Assembly (NCBI GenBank): GCA_910586985.1
Contig: CAJUKK010000005.1
Coordinates: forward strand, 1 to 64,000
Direction of reading: 5' to 3'
Source: an uncultured Christensenellaceae bacterium
GTDB lineage: Bacteria; Bacillota; Clostridia; Christensenellales; Borkfalkiaceae
Length of the DNA stretch: 64,000 bases
Below, piece by piece: positions 7,313-16,055 of the stretch. The notes below the pieces were generated by a model, which saw only the letters and a list, made by a program, of their open reading frames with translations, ran no database searches and was not told the DNA's origin. How positions within the stretch are numbered: the first letter of the stretch is position 1; every line of letters starts with the position of its first letter. The position numbers were made by a program, and so were the translations under genes.

Positions 7313-9732
7313 TCTTCCCTCCTGAAAGCATCCGAATTCATAATAAACTGTAAAATCTCAGCAGCATTCCGCTGCAATTCGCCAAGCGTGATCCCGTTCT
7401 TTTTTCCAAGCGATTTTAATAACGATCCATCGGGTTTTCTGCGCCCCAAAAAGCTCCCGCCGGGCATCAGAAGATTAACTCCCGCCCGAACGCGGTAAGC
7501 GTTCTTTTTAAGCTTTTTAAATTCGGGACTGCGCGCCGAACGCATCCACCAATCGGTCATTACGTTCCCGCGATATTCCCATTCGCCGCGCAATATCCCA
7601 CGTATCAACTCAAAGTGATAATGCGCCCATACGCCGTTGAGTTTATTATACGAGGTCATGATATTCTGCGGTTTCCCTTCTTTAACGCAAATTTCAAAAC
7701 CGCGCAAATAAATTTCCCTGAGCGCACGCTCCGAAACACAGGAATTATTGTGCATGCGGTTAAATTCCTGATTGTTGCATGCAAAATGTTTAGGGCAGGC
7801 GGACACGCCGACGCTCTGTACGCCGCGCACTGCCGCCGCCGCAATTTTACCCGATAAAAGCGGGTCTTCGGAAAAATACTCGAAATTACGACCGCAAAGC
7901 GGGTCACGGTGAAGATTCATTCCGGGCGCAAGCAACACGTGCGAACCGCGCTCTTTCATCTCTTCTCCTATCGCCGCATACAATTCAGACACAAGCTGTT
8001 CGTCAAAAGAACATGCAAGCAACGTGCCGATCGGAATGAGCGAACTTGCGCATTTTAAACGGATTCCCGAAGGCCCGTCCGTTGCGGTGACAGGCGGTAT
8101 TCCCTTACTTCTCAGCGAAGGCAACACGCCGCCGAATACCCCCGCGTTACCCGATGCACCCAAAGGACTGTCCATTACGTAGTCGCCGCGCGAAATCGCC
8201 TCGAGCTCGTCAAGCGAAAACTGGGCGACAAACTCTTCCATGCCGATTTTCCCCTGCTTGACGTCCTTTAACAAATACCCCTTATCTTCCGTAATCGGAA
8301 AGCTTTGCGGCAAACTGTCAATTATTTCCGCTTTTAAGTTCTTTTTGGATACGGGAACAGGTACGCTTACCGAAACGTTGTGACCGTGTTCTTCCTGCGC
8401 GGCGATCACTTTAAACGCCGACTTCGGCGCGCACTGTTCTTTAAGCTGTTCTACGATACGGGTATGCCTTATAAGCGTTGCGATCCGCACTGCGCCGCGC
8501 ACGTTTGTGCCCGCAAAAACCCCGTAATCTCCCGCCTGTAATACAAAAGCAGAAAGCGACGAATCATAGGAAGAGAGCATTCTTACGGGAATATCCATCT
8601 CTCCCGATTGCGACTCGCCTTTATCAAGCGTCTTAGTCTTACAAAAAGCGACAAGCTCGCGCGACGGATTACCGAGCGTCCCGCAAGGTTTCTTGATATA
8701 AATTTGCACGACTTCCCGTCCCGAACGGTTTCCGATATTCTCAACGCGCCAATTTACGCGTATTCCACCGTCGGGAAGATCTGTCGCCGCCGCCGTGACC
8801 GAAAATCTGGTGTAACTCAACCCGTAGCCGAACGGGAAGAGCACGTCGCTCTTAGAGAACGTTTCGAACCAACGGTAACCAACGTAGATGTCTTCTTCAT
8901 ACACCGTCTTATCGGCGTTGCCGAAATTTTTTGCCGAAGGATAGGAATCGTATCGCACGGCGACTGTGTCCGTAAGCTTTCCCGACGGATTAACGTCTCC
9001 CGCCAAGAGATCGGCAACGGCGTTGCCCGTCTCCATACCGCCCTGCCATACGACAAGTATCGCCGATATTGCCTGATGATAGGCGGTGACCCAAGAAAAG
9101 TCAATAAGGCTACCGATATTTAATACGATTACGGTATGCGAAAAACGCGAAGTAACCGCGTCGAGCATTGCCCGCTCGTCGTCGGTCAGATAATAACTCC
9201 CTTTTTTCAGTTCGTTTTCGCGCTCTTCGCCCGCCGCTCTACCGATTACGATAACGGCTGTGTCTGAATCGCGCGACGCTCCGTCCAATATCTCTTCCGT
9301 GAGAGGCATCTCTGGAAAATGTTGCGGCCAGTTTCCCCAATAGCCGTGATCGACAGGATTATCCCGCGACCAGGCGCGATAAACTTGTGCGAGCGATGCG
9401 TCGACCTCTATCCGCGGATGCGCCTCTAACCCGTCGAGAATGCTTACGCGGTAAGGTTTAACAACGTCGCCGCCCGAACCGTACCCCGTATAAAAAGTGT
9501 CCGTCTGAACCCGTCCGAACACCGCGCACTTTTTCTTTAAAGGAAGCGTTCCGTCGTTTTTCAGCAAAACCGCTCCTTCCGCCGCGGCACGGCGCAATAG
9601 CGGAGCCATACCGACCGTCTCTGCAGAACGCCCCTCTGCCGCAAGCGATTCCCCCTGTCTTAAACTGCTCCCTGCCGTACTAACATATATTTTAACCGCA
9701 AGATTTTTTATTTTCTGCCTGAAACTCGCCAC
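7309..9732 (-). CDS. GH3 beta-glucosidase with circularly permuted domain order
   Basis: This 807-residue protein has the GH3 domains in reversed order. The C-terminal-type alpha/beta sandwich comes first (AVLLKNDGTLPL near residue 53, then VIVIGR and GYGLSYTRF). It is followed by a fibronectin III-like segment (GREVVQIYI) and then the (beta/alpha)8 barrel (TDGPSGIR, Lys648-His649 in PKHFACNN, SYNKLNG). The probable nucleophile is Asp727 in VMTDWW. The same arrangement is known for ruminal beta-glucosidases such as Ruminococcus albus BglA. No signal peptide is seen, so it acts on imported oligosaccharides. The GTG start at 9732 is preferred because GAGGG precedes it and the promoter at 9773-9801 excludes longer starts. 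Substrate could be beta-glucoside, beta-xyloside or another sugar. Confidence 0.87.
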   Translation of the reverse strand: MASFRQKIKNLAVKIYVSTAGSSLRQGESLAAEGRSAETVGMAPLLRRAAAEGAVLLKNDGTLPLKKKCAVFGRVQTDTFYTGYGSGGDVVKPYRVSILDGLEAHPRIEVDASLAQVYRAWSRDNPVDHGYWGNWPQHFPEMPLTEEILDGASRDSDTAVIVIGRAAGEERENELKKGSYYLTDDERAMLDAVTSRFSHTVIVLNIGSLIDFSWVTAYHQAISAILVVWQGGMETGNAVADLLAGDVNPSGKLTDTVAVRYDSYPSAKNFGNADKTVYEEDIYVGYRWFETFSKSDVLFPFGYGLSYTRFSVTAAATDLPDGGIRVNWRVENIGNRSGREVVQIYIKKPCGTLGNPSRELVAFCKTKTLDKGESQSGEMDIPVRMLSSYDSSLSAFVLQAGDYGVFAGTNVRGAVRIATLIRHTRIVEQLKEQCAPKSAFKVIAAQEEHGHNVSVSVPVPVSKKNLKAEIIDSLPQSFPITEDKGYLLKDVKQGKIGMEEFVAQFSLDELEAISRGDYVMDSPLGASGNAGVFGGVLPSLRSKGIPPVTATDGPSGIRLKCASSLIPIGTLLACSFDEQLVSELYAAIGEEMKERGSHVLLAPGMNLHRDPLCGRNFEYFSEDPLLSGKIAAAAVRGVQSVGVSACPKHFACNNQEFNRMHNNSCVSERALREIYLRGFEICVKEGKPQNIMTSYNKLNGVWAHYHFELIRGILRGEWEYRGNVMTDWWMRSARSPEFKKLKKNAYRVRAGVNLLMPGGSFLGRRKPDGSLLKSLGKKNGITLGELQRNAAEILQFIMNSDAFRREE

Positions 9733-9772
9733 TTTTTCCCTCGCGTGCACCTGTATTGCATTAAACAAAGTT

Positions 9773-9801
9773 ATTATATCATGCCTATGACCGGATGTCA
9801 A
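9773..9801 (-). promoter_or_regulatory. Consensus promoter of the GH3-SIMPL operon
   Basis: On the minus strand TTGACA (9801-9796), 17 bp and TATAAT (9778-9773) match the sigma-A consensus at all 12 positions. It fixes the start of the GH3 gene downstream of about position 9766. Confidence 0.85.
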
Positions 9802-9861
9802 TGCACAATATATTATAATTTTGTTTACTTGATACAATTTTTAAAAACCGCTTACTTTTTT

Positions 9862-9905
9862 CGATAAAAAATTAAGAGCGTTGCTATATTTATCGCAACG
9901 CTCTT
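9862..9905 (-). terminator. Terminator of the apbE-NusG II operon
   Basis: An 11-bp stem AAGAGCGTTGC / GCAACGCTCTT (9874-9884 with 9895-9905) overlaps the stop codon of the NusG II gene and on the minus strand is followed by AATTTTTTATCG. Confidence 0.75.
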
Positions 9906-10386
9906 ATCCGATGATCGGCTTATAATTTTCTTTTGCATTTAAGGCAAGAATCTTTAATCCGTGAGGCACGCAGACTATCACTTGACTTACGGTCGATATT
10001 TCCTCCATGTACATACAATCTTTGTGTCTGCTGCAATTTGTTTCGTGCATTTTGACTGTTCGCGCATTCGGATTAATTTCCAAAATATTATACCGTTCAT
10101 GCCGCGTATCCTGATATACCGTTACGTATACGACCCCGTCCTTTTCTTGCTCTTCAAAAAGCCCCTCGCCCGCGGGAACAACTTCGCCGCCCGAACCAAA
10201 CGTATAGGTGTATAATAGCGTTCCCTCCCGTTCGATCCTGACGCCCGTAATCGTCGTCTTGTCCGCGGCAAATACAAATACGGCAAAAAGAATCACGATT
10301 ACCGCCGCAATTACGCCGTAAACGAGCAAATCCCATAGCGCAAACGGCTTTCGTTTTTTTACTTGTTCCACCCGCGTAATCGACAT
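9904..10386 (-). CDS. NusG domain II-containing membrane protein
   Basis: The 160-residue protein has a short basic N-terminus, one transmembrane helix (about residues 18-42, LWDLLVYGVIAAVIVILFAV) and an extracytosolic NusG domain II. Two cysteine clusters, NCSRHKDC and VCVPHGL, match the conserved C-x-x-x-x-x-C and C-x-P-H-x-L pattern of this small family. Such proteins are typically encoded beside FMN-binding proteins, ApbE or polyprenyl synthases. Its role is unknown, but the context suggests a membrane-anchored part of an extracytosolic flavin electron-transfer system. It lies 20 bp downstream of apbE with GAGGAG before its ATG, so the two form one operon. Confidence 0.82.
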   Translation of the reverse strand: MSITRVEQVKKRKPFALWDLLVYGVIAAVIVILFAVFVFAADKTTITGVRIEREGTLLYTYTFGSGGEVVPAGEGLFEEQEKDGVVYVTVYQDTRHERYNILEINPNARTVKMHETNCSRHKDCMYMEEISTVSQVIVCVPHGLKILALNAKENYKPIIG

Positions 10387-10406
10387 GCCCGCTCCTCTTC
10401 CCCTTG

Positions 10407-11663
10407 TTAGATTTTTTCAACGGCTATTTCGGCATACAGTTTGTAGTTCTCCGCCGCCATATTCGTATACATAGTATATGCGTTTGCATTGCCGTCGTAA
10501 TATACAAACACAACGTCTTTCCCGACCAGATTATTTTGCACGTAATCGATAGCTTTATCCCTGCCCATAACGAGAAGCGCGGTCGAAGTCGCGTCGCCCT
10601 CTACCGCGGAGAGCCCGAATACCGACGCGCAGATAATTCCGCTGCCCTTTTTATTTTCCGGCTCGGCATTGATCGGATAACCCGTTTCCGGATTTATTAT
10701 GTGGCAATAACGCTGCCCGCTCTCCGCATAATAATAGCAATTTTCGTAATCGCCGCTCGTGGACAGGCATACGTTCTGCTCCTTAACGGAAAGATATTCG
10801 CCCGATGCTCCCGTTTTAAACAGTCCGTAACGGGGATTGTTGACTCCTACGTCCCAAGCCGTCAATTGTCCGTTCTCCACGTTTGAAAATACGCACATAC
10901 TGCTCCCGCCAACGCTCAAAAAGCCTGCGTCAAAGCCTGCCTTGCGTATTGTTTCCGCGCCGCCGTCAACTGCGTATCCCTTGCCGATTCCGCCCAAATT
11001 AAGCTGCATCGAATAGGTATATTCCTTGCCCTCGCCATCGGTAATGACTACGGTCGTATCCGGTTTCACCGCATAATATCTGCCGCTCTCTTCGATCAGT
11101 TTAACCTCAGAGAAGTCGCTGAGCGATTTAAATTTTTCAATATATTCCGCGTTGGGCAATTCCGATACAATGCGCGAAAAATCAGAGATTTCCGCCATAA
11201 ATTTATCGCGATCGTACGGCTGCTTTTCACCGTTCGGCTCAACGTCGGTAAAACGCGGCGAAAACCCCCAAAGGTCGACGAGCAGACCAACCGCAGGATT
11301 ATACGCTCCGTCCGTCTTATTAAATACTTCTTGCGCGATTTTAAGCAATGCAAATGCGGTGGAATCGATTTCCACCGTCTCCCCTGCCGCCGCCGCATTG
11401 AACTTAGAGACGGAGCTGGTTTCAACGTCGGTCGAAACGCTGTTTTCTACGTCCTTTAAACCCGCTTTGATCTCATTCCAGATTGCAACGTCCGTAGCGT
11501 CTGATTGCCCGTTTTTCGGAGCAAACGCCCAACGCGTCTGCGTATTAAAGTAATAAAACGTATCGTATGCAAGCAAGTCGGAAACACCGTCTTTGCAAGC
11601 CGTTAATGTAAATATACCGGCAAGCGAAATCGCCGCCACAATGCGTGTAAAAATCTTTTGCAT
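10407..11663 (-). CDS. apbE: FAD:protein FMN transferase lipoprotein (ApbE)
   Basis: ApbE transfers FMN from FAD to a Thr or Ser of target proteins outside the membrane. This 418-residue protein starts with a lipoprotein signal and lipobox LTAC (Cys23). It shows the family motifs SxFN (SKFNAAAAGE), GGIGKGYAVD, FLSVGGSSMCVF and DATSTALLVMG, the last including the metal-binding Asp/Thr region. AAAGGAG precedes the ATG. A promoter lies just upstream and a terminator follows the next gene, so it forms a two-gene operon with a NusG II protein. The likely acceptor, an FMN-binding lipoprotein with a GATQT motif, is encoded immediately upstream as a separate unit. Confidence 0.93.
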   Translation of the reverse strand: MQKIFTRIVAAISLAGIFTLTACKDGVSDLLAYDTFYYFNTQTRWAFAPKNGQSDATDVAIWNEIKAGLKDVENSVSTDVETSSVSKFNAAAAGETVEIDSTAFALLKIAQEVFNKTDGAYNPAVGLLVDLWGFSPRFTDVEPNGEKQPYDRDKFMAEISDFSRIVSELPNAEYIEKFKSLSDFSEVKLIEESGRYYAVKPDTTVVITDGEGKEYTYSMQLNLGGIGKGYAVDGGAETIRKAGFDAGFLSVGGSSMCVFSNVENGQLTAWDVGVNNPRYGLFKTGASGEYLSVKEQNVCLSTSGDYENCYYYAESGQRYCHIINPETGYPINAEPENKKGSGIICASVFGLSAVEGDATSTALLVMGRDKAIDYVQNNLVGKDVVFVYYDGNANAYTMYTNMAAENYKLYAEIAVEKI

Positions 11664-11686
11664 GAAACTCCTTTACCTCGCATAAG

Positions 11687-11715
11687 ATTATACCGCATTT
11701 CCCCGAAAAACACAA
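11687..11715 (-). promoter_or_regulatory. Promoter of apbE
   Basis: On the minus strand TTGTGT (11715-11710), 17 bp, and a perfect TATAAT (11692-11687) lie about 24 bp before the apbE start. Confidence 0.55.
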
Positions 11716-11761
11716 CGATTTTTTATGTGGGATTTGTGCCGTATGATTATCTGAAACAATT

Positions 11762-11794
11762 AAAAAGAGGATTCGGAAATTCCGAATCCTCTTT
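11762..11794 (-). terminator. Terminator of the FMN-binding lipoprotein gene
   Basis: AAAGAGGATTCGGAA pairs with TTCCGAATCCTCTTT (11765-11794); on the minus strand the hairpin runs into TTTTTAATTG. Confidence 0.8.
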
Positions 11795-11808
11795 ATTATC
11801 TTTAAAAC

Positions 11809-12288
11809 TTACTTAACGTCCTTCAATGCATCCTGAACAGCAAGAATGATTCTGCCGCTCGTCTGCGTTGCGCCCGTAAGAAGTAACGCGCCCTGCGAAG
11901 CATCTCCAGCCTCATCAGTGTTGGGCTGACCATTGTCATCCTTGGAAACGTTCAGCGCCTTAACGTCAGCAACCTTCATTCCTTCGAACTTCTTCAAATA
12001 ATCGGGAAGTGCGGCAACCGTTTTATCGTGTCCGAGCTGTCCTTTTTCAGGATCTTCTTTCCAAGTGGGCGTAATATTGTGCATTGTATCCGTATCGGGA
12101 TCGCAAACAACCTTCGTGATCTTGTCCCCTTCAACCGTAACGGTAACGTTTACGCCATAATCACCATACTTGGACGTATATTTGTATCCGCCCTTATAGT
12201 CTACGGGATCGCTGCCGCAACCAGCCAAAGCCGCACATGCCATTGCAGCACAGCCTGCAACGATTAAAAATTTACCTAACTTCTTCAT
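11809..12288 (-). CDS. FMN-binding domain lipoprotein, likely ApbE substrate
   Basis: The 159-residue protein has a lipoprotein signal (lipobox LAGC, Cys24) followed by an FMN-binding domain. The segment LLLTGATQTSGR (residues 135-146) matches the flavinylation motif found in NqrC, RnfG and related proteins; by family knowledge Thr141 would carry the covalently bound FMN. An early beta strand pair (YGVNVTVTVEGDKITKV) is also typical. It is a surface-exposed electron carrier candidate. The adjacent apbE could flavinylate it. It has its own promoter and terminator and is probably abundant. The physiological electron acceptor cannot be told from sequence; no RNF or NADH dehydrogenase genes are in the window. 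Confidence 0.85.
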   Translation of the reverse strand: MKKLGKFLIVAGCAAMACAALAGCGSDPVDYKGGYKYTSKYGDYGVNVTVTVEGDKITKVVCDPDTDTMHNITPTWKEDPEKGQLGHDKTVAALPDYLKKFEGMKVADVKALNVSKDDNGQPNTDEAGDASQGALLLTGATQTSGRIILAVQDALKDVK

Positions 12289-12326
12289 AAATCAATCACT
12301 CCTTAAATGATTTTTTCGTTGTCTCT

Positions 12327-12355
12327 ATTTTAACGCGGCTTATTCATCTTGTCAA
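12327..12355 (-). promoter_or_regulatory. Promoter of the FMN-binding lipoprotein gene
   Basis: On the minus strand TTGACA (12355-12350), 17 bp and TAAAAT (12332-12327) lie about 39 bp upstream of the ATG. Confidence 0.75.
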
Positions 12356-12430
12356 CAGAATTTCGGCAACTTATGATAAAATTTTCCCATTTCGCTAAAA
12401 TTTTCTTACAACTATTCAATAGTTTATCAT

Positions 12431-12808
12431 TTAATTATGCTTGGTGTGCGATTTAAAAATCAATGCCATGATGAATGAAAAAATAACTGCCGCAGATACC
12501 CCCGCGCTCGCCGCCGCCAATGCGCCCGTTAAAGCTTGGTATAGTCCCTCTTGCGCGCCGCGCATAGCGCCGTTCGCAAGCAGATATCCGAATCCCGAAA
12601 TCGGGACGGTTGCACCCGCGCCTGCAAATTCCACAAGCGGCTGATAAAGACCAAGCGCGGTGAGCGTAATTCCCGCCAACATAAAGAGTACGAGAATTTT
12701 TCCTGCGGTCAGTTCGGTAAAGTTGATGACTACCTGCGCAATCGCGCAAATGAGACCGCCTACGGCAAACGCCTTAATAAACATAAAAGCTATATTCAAA
12801 TATTCCAT
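12431..12808 (-). CDS. spoVAE: Stage V sporulation protein AE
   Basis: The 125-residue hydrophobic protein contains the SpoVAC/SpoVAE family features: KAFAVGGLICAIAQ near the start, the GLYQPLVEFAGAGATVPI loop, and GFGYLLANGA. In spore formers SpoVA proteins form the channel that moves dipicolinic acid into the forespore and out again on germination. It has about four transmembrane helices. It lies 11 bp after spoVAD, and its ribosome site AAGGGG overlaps the spoVAD stop, so the two are co-transcribed. The partner spoVAC is not adjacent here but lies about 34 kb away. Confidence 0.92.
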   Translation of the reverse strand: MEYLNIAFMFIKAFAVGGLICAIAQVVINFTELTAGKILVLFMLAGITLTALGLYQPLVEFAGAGATVPISGFGYLLANGAMRGAQEGLYQALTGALAAASAGVSAAVIFSFIMALIFKSHTKHN

Positions 12809-12819
12809 AATTTCACCCC

Positions 12820-13812
12820 TTAACGTTCCAATACAACCGCGTGCGCAATACAGGGAATACTTTCGCCCTGTCCCGACGAGACGGTAGATAAAAGCGCGCC
12901 CGTAGCCACAAATAAAATTCGCTTTAAATTGCCCGACATCATTTTAGAATACAAATAGGAGTTAAGTACCACTGCGGAACAACCCGCTCCGCTACCGCCC
13001 TGATATTCGTCTTCGATCACGTTATAAATAATTTCGCCGCAATCAACGTGATTCTCTCCGATATCCAATCCTTTTTCCCATGTAAGGTCTTTTAAAATCC
13101 GACTGCCGAGCGCACCCAGATCTCCAGTAACAATAAGGTCATAAGCGGTAATATCTTCTCCCGTCGTTCGAAAATGAGTGAGTATAGTGTCCGCCGCGGC
13201 GGGAGCCATTGCCGCGCCCATGTTGTTCACGTCCGTAATACCGTAGTCAACTACTTTTCCAAGGGTTGCCGCCGTTATCTTTACCCCCTCGCCGCGATCC
13301 GCCACCAGCGCGCCGCCCGCGCCCGTAACCGTCCACTGCGACTGCGGAGGACGCGTGCAACCGAGTTCCAACGGATAACGGTACTGCCGCTCTGCCGAAG
13401 CAAAATGACTGCCCGTTGCGGCAACTACCCGTTTACAGTAACCGCCGTCCACCATTGTCGCCGCAACGGCAAGACTTTCCGCCATAGTGGAACATGCGCC
13501 GTAAACGCCGAGAAACGGAACGGAATAATCGCGCGCCGCAAAGCTTGCGGAAATTATCTGATTGAGAAGATCGCCCGAAACGAGCATATCCACTTCATCG
13601 CGTTTAAGTCCTGCATTGGTGATTGCACCGTCGATTACTTTAGAAAGCATCTTACACTCCGCTTTTTCGAAGGTAGTTTCTCCGTACATATCGTCGGAAA
13701 GCGCCACTTCGACATAACGTCCGATAACGCCTTCGCATTCCTTTGTCCCCGCAATCGTGCTCGTAGCGATAATCCGAGGTTGTTTTTTGAAATATATCGT
13801 TTGATTTTTCAT
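12820..13812 (-). CDS. spoVAD: Stage V sporulation protein AD
   Basis: The 330-residue protein is the thiolase-fold SpoVAD, the soluble dipicolinate-binding member of the SpoVA channel at the forespore membrane. Supporting segments include the N-terminal IIATSTIAGTKECEG, the VYGACSTMAES nucleophile-like region, YRYPLELGCTRPPQSQWT and GGSGAGCSAVVL near the end. Its N-terminus aligns well with known SpoVAD starts, which supports the ATG at 13812. However, the ribosome site is poor: a hairpin with a seven-T tract runs right up to the start codon. A forespore (sigma-G) promoter is expected but no convincing one was found. Confidence 0.93.
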   Translation of the reverse strand: MKNQTIYFKKQPRIIATSTIAGTKECEGVIGRYVEVALSDDMYGETTFEKAECKMLSKVIDGAITNAGLKRDEVDMLVSGDLLNQIISASFAARDYSVPFLGVYGACSTMAESLAVAATMVDGGYCKRVVAATGSHFASAERQYRYPLELGCTRPPQSQWTVTGAGGALVADRGEGVKITAATLGKVVDYGITDVNNMGAAMAPAAADTILTHFRTTGEDITAYDLIVTGDLGALGSRILKDLTWEKGLDIGENHVDCGEIIYNVIEDEYQGGSGAGCSAVVLNSYLYSKMMSGNLKRILFVATGALLSTVSSGQGESIPCIAHAVVLER

Positions 13813-13846
13813 AAAAAAATGCCCGATTACAGTTTCTGCATCGAGC
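13812..13846 (-). terminator. Hairpin with T-tract abutting the spoVAD start
   Basis: GCTCGAT and ATCGGGC (13846-13840 and 13827-13821, minus strand) can pair with one mismatch around a 12-base loop and are followed by TTTTTTT. It may end the upstream CotH transcript, yet it also overlaps the spoVAD ribosome-binding region. Confidence 0.45.
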
Positions 13847-13882
13847 GTTTTTTTATACCGTTTATTCCAGCGTGTTCTATAA

Positions 13883-15905
13883 TCAATAGACAGAATTGAT
13901 ATAATCTAAGCTATCGTTCAACCATTTGCGTACATATTCAACCTGCCCTTCCCACGTTTTAATTGCAACGATCTCCTCCGTATTCGGCCACACGTAACTA
14001 CCAAGTATATTCCAACGTTCAAAATTGCGTTCAAACGAATTTTTACAATCATAAACGGATTGAATCGCATTTATCAACGTCTTTTCAACGGAGGCAGATT
14101 TTTCTAATAATCTCTTTGACACCATCTCCTTGAATTCTTGATATTTCAGCAAATTCGCATACCAAATATTAGTATCCGCCGCCCAAAGATAATTACTTTT
14201 TGCTCCCGACTCGTGGTAATTACAATTCCCTGCGCTAACGTCGAAATCCCAAATAGGACCGCTGTACAACCGTCCATTCTCTTTTTTGTACACATAATAA
14301 CTCGAATATCCGACGTCGATCATATTAAACAATTCATGAACAATATACGAATCCACAAAAGATTCAACGTTGATATACTGCTCAACCAATGCAAAATTAT
14401 TCGATGCAAGAGCTGTCCAGCTATATTGCATATATGTTTTGATATAATTTACATAGGGAAGAAAAGAAACATCAGTACCTTCGATATCTTCATAATCCGG
14501 ACTCTTGATTGCATAATTAAAACCGTTGACAACAATATAATCCCAATTCGGTTCTCCCTCGCTCGGAGCTCGGGCATCCATCTCTAACAAATATCCCATT
14601 TCCTGCGGTGTAGTCGCTTTTTCAAAATCGTCCTCTATATCCACCCGCGTTTTTCCCGTCTCGTTTTGCTCGCAAATCAAATAAACGCCGTCGTAACGTC
14701 CGTTAAGGTATACGTCGACAAACTGTACTAAAGTCGTAGTTTCCCGAATATTTTCTAATCCTGCGCCTACCGTATACGCCAGATAATTTCTTATCAAACT
14801 CGGATCGCAATAATTTGCAATCAGGGTCATGTCTTTGCAGAACCGTTTCCAAACAAATCGATTTTCTGATCAAATTTTAACTTATACGGCTTTTTAGGCA
14901 TCGACCAAGTAGAATTGCCCCGTCCTTTGATTTTCGCTTTATTCTGCTCAAAGCAATGGTTTTCTTCGGCATTGCCAACCGTCACAGTACATGGTAAATA
15001 GTCGTCCTTCGAAACGATCTCAGCCGCGTCTTTTGTGTTTATCTCCATGATCGGCAGTTCCATAACTTCTTTTTGAAAAATTGCCTCTACGCGGTCGATA
15101 AACTGACCGTTATAGATTCCGATCACGTCATCATTAATGCCCGTATCCCAACCGATAAACTTATAACCCAACGACGGCAAAGCTTTTGCTGGCTGTATCC
15201 GCACTCTTCACATCCACGTTTTTCAACTGTACCGATCACGGTATGCGTATCTGCATAATAAACCGAAGAATCAACGCTCCACTCGCTCATTGCATGTTCC
15301 GACTCTTCGATATGATTACAAAAATTACATATATGACTGTGCTTTTCCGAATCCTGCTGATACTCACGGTAAACGTGCGTTGATCCGTCAGCGTCAAGCA
15401 ATTCTTTTTTAGCGGCATTACAGAGAGTACAAGTATATTTTATAATTCCGGAAGTAGTACACGTTGCATTGGTTGTAATCTCGCCTTGATTCCAAGTATG
15501 CCCGAACTCCGGAAAGACGTTTTGAAGCGTTTCCTTTGTGTTATCCGAGTAAGTTATTACAAAATCCCCGCAAATAATTGATATATCGGAAATGTCCTTG
15601 CCGTCTGTTCCATGCAAACTATTAAGCCATTCTGATTCATCCGACACAGGACTGTCGTTTGTATATTTTAAATAAATTTCGTACGCCGAAAGTCCTGTTT
15701 GCCCGTCGTTTCCCTTTAAACTTTCAAGCCACTGATCTTCGCTTAAAACGCCTTCGCTGGTTCCGTTCGCCTGTATATATGTTTCTACATAAATATCATA
15801 AGCGGATTTACCGTTGGAAATTTCTTCTCCGCAAGCCGATAATCCCGCCACGCATACCAGCGCAGCAATACCGCCCATTATTGATAAAATTGAATTTTTT
15901 TTCAT
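13883..15905 (-). pseudogene. CotH-kinase family lipoprotein gene broken by two frameshifts
   Basis: Three consecutive reading frames together encode one protein. Frame one (from 15905) has a lipoprotein signal ending LSACG, two SAYEIY...WLxSLxG spacer repeats, and CxxC repeats near THTVIG. Frame two (about 15200-14832) has a YKFIGWDTG repeat and the CotH motif KGRGNSTWSMPKKPYKL. Frame three (14830-13883) begins MTLIANYCDPSLIRN and includes the DGVYLICEQ and GPIWDFDVSAGN motifs of CotH-type protein kinases. Restoring one A in the AAAA run near 15193 and one G in a TGG codon near 14830 rebuilds a continuous CotH protein of about 674 residues. The lesions may be real mutations or sequence errors. 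The product would be a surface-anchored kinase-like protein. Confidence 0.8.
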
Positions 15906-15998
15906 GATCCGTAACCCCTTTTGCTTTTTTCGAGTTGATATTTTCTGTTTGGTAAAAACAAAATGAATTTTTTGCCAATAATAAAAGTATGTTTTATC

Positions 15999-16045
15999 CC
16001 GAATTGGGATATTTTTATTATACCAATTCGGTATAATATTGTCAA
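15999..16045. promoter_or_regulatory. Divergent control region with inverted-repeat operator
   Basis: On the minus strand TTGACA (16045-16040), 17 bp and TATAAT (16022-16017) form a consensus promoter for the CotH gene. The perfect inverted repeat CCGAATTGG-N15-CCAATTCGG (15999-16007 and 16023-16031) puts one half-site in that spacer and the other downstream of the -10. A plus-strand TATAAT (16032-16037) may serve the XRE gene. The layout suggests that the XRE protein represses the CotH gene and itself. Confidence 0.72.
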
Positions 16046-16055
16046 GGTTTTTCCC

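Noticed and set aside
13174..13899. A 241-codon plus-strand open frame opposite spoVAD
   Set aside because: It lies entirely antisense to a well-supported gene, has no recognisable motif or ribosome site, and its composition is that of a shadow frame.
15963..16055. Longer N-terminus for the XRE protein
   Set aside because: The extra 31 residues would be translated from the promoter and operator, have no family similarity, and the domain begins at the ATG at 16056.
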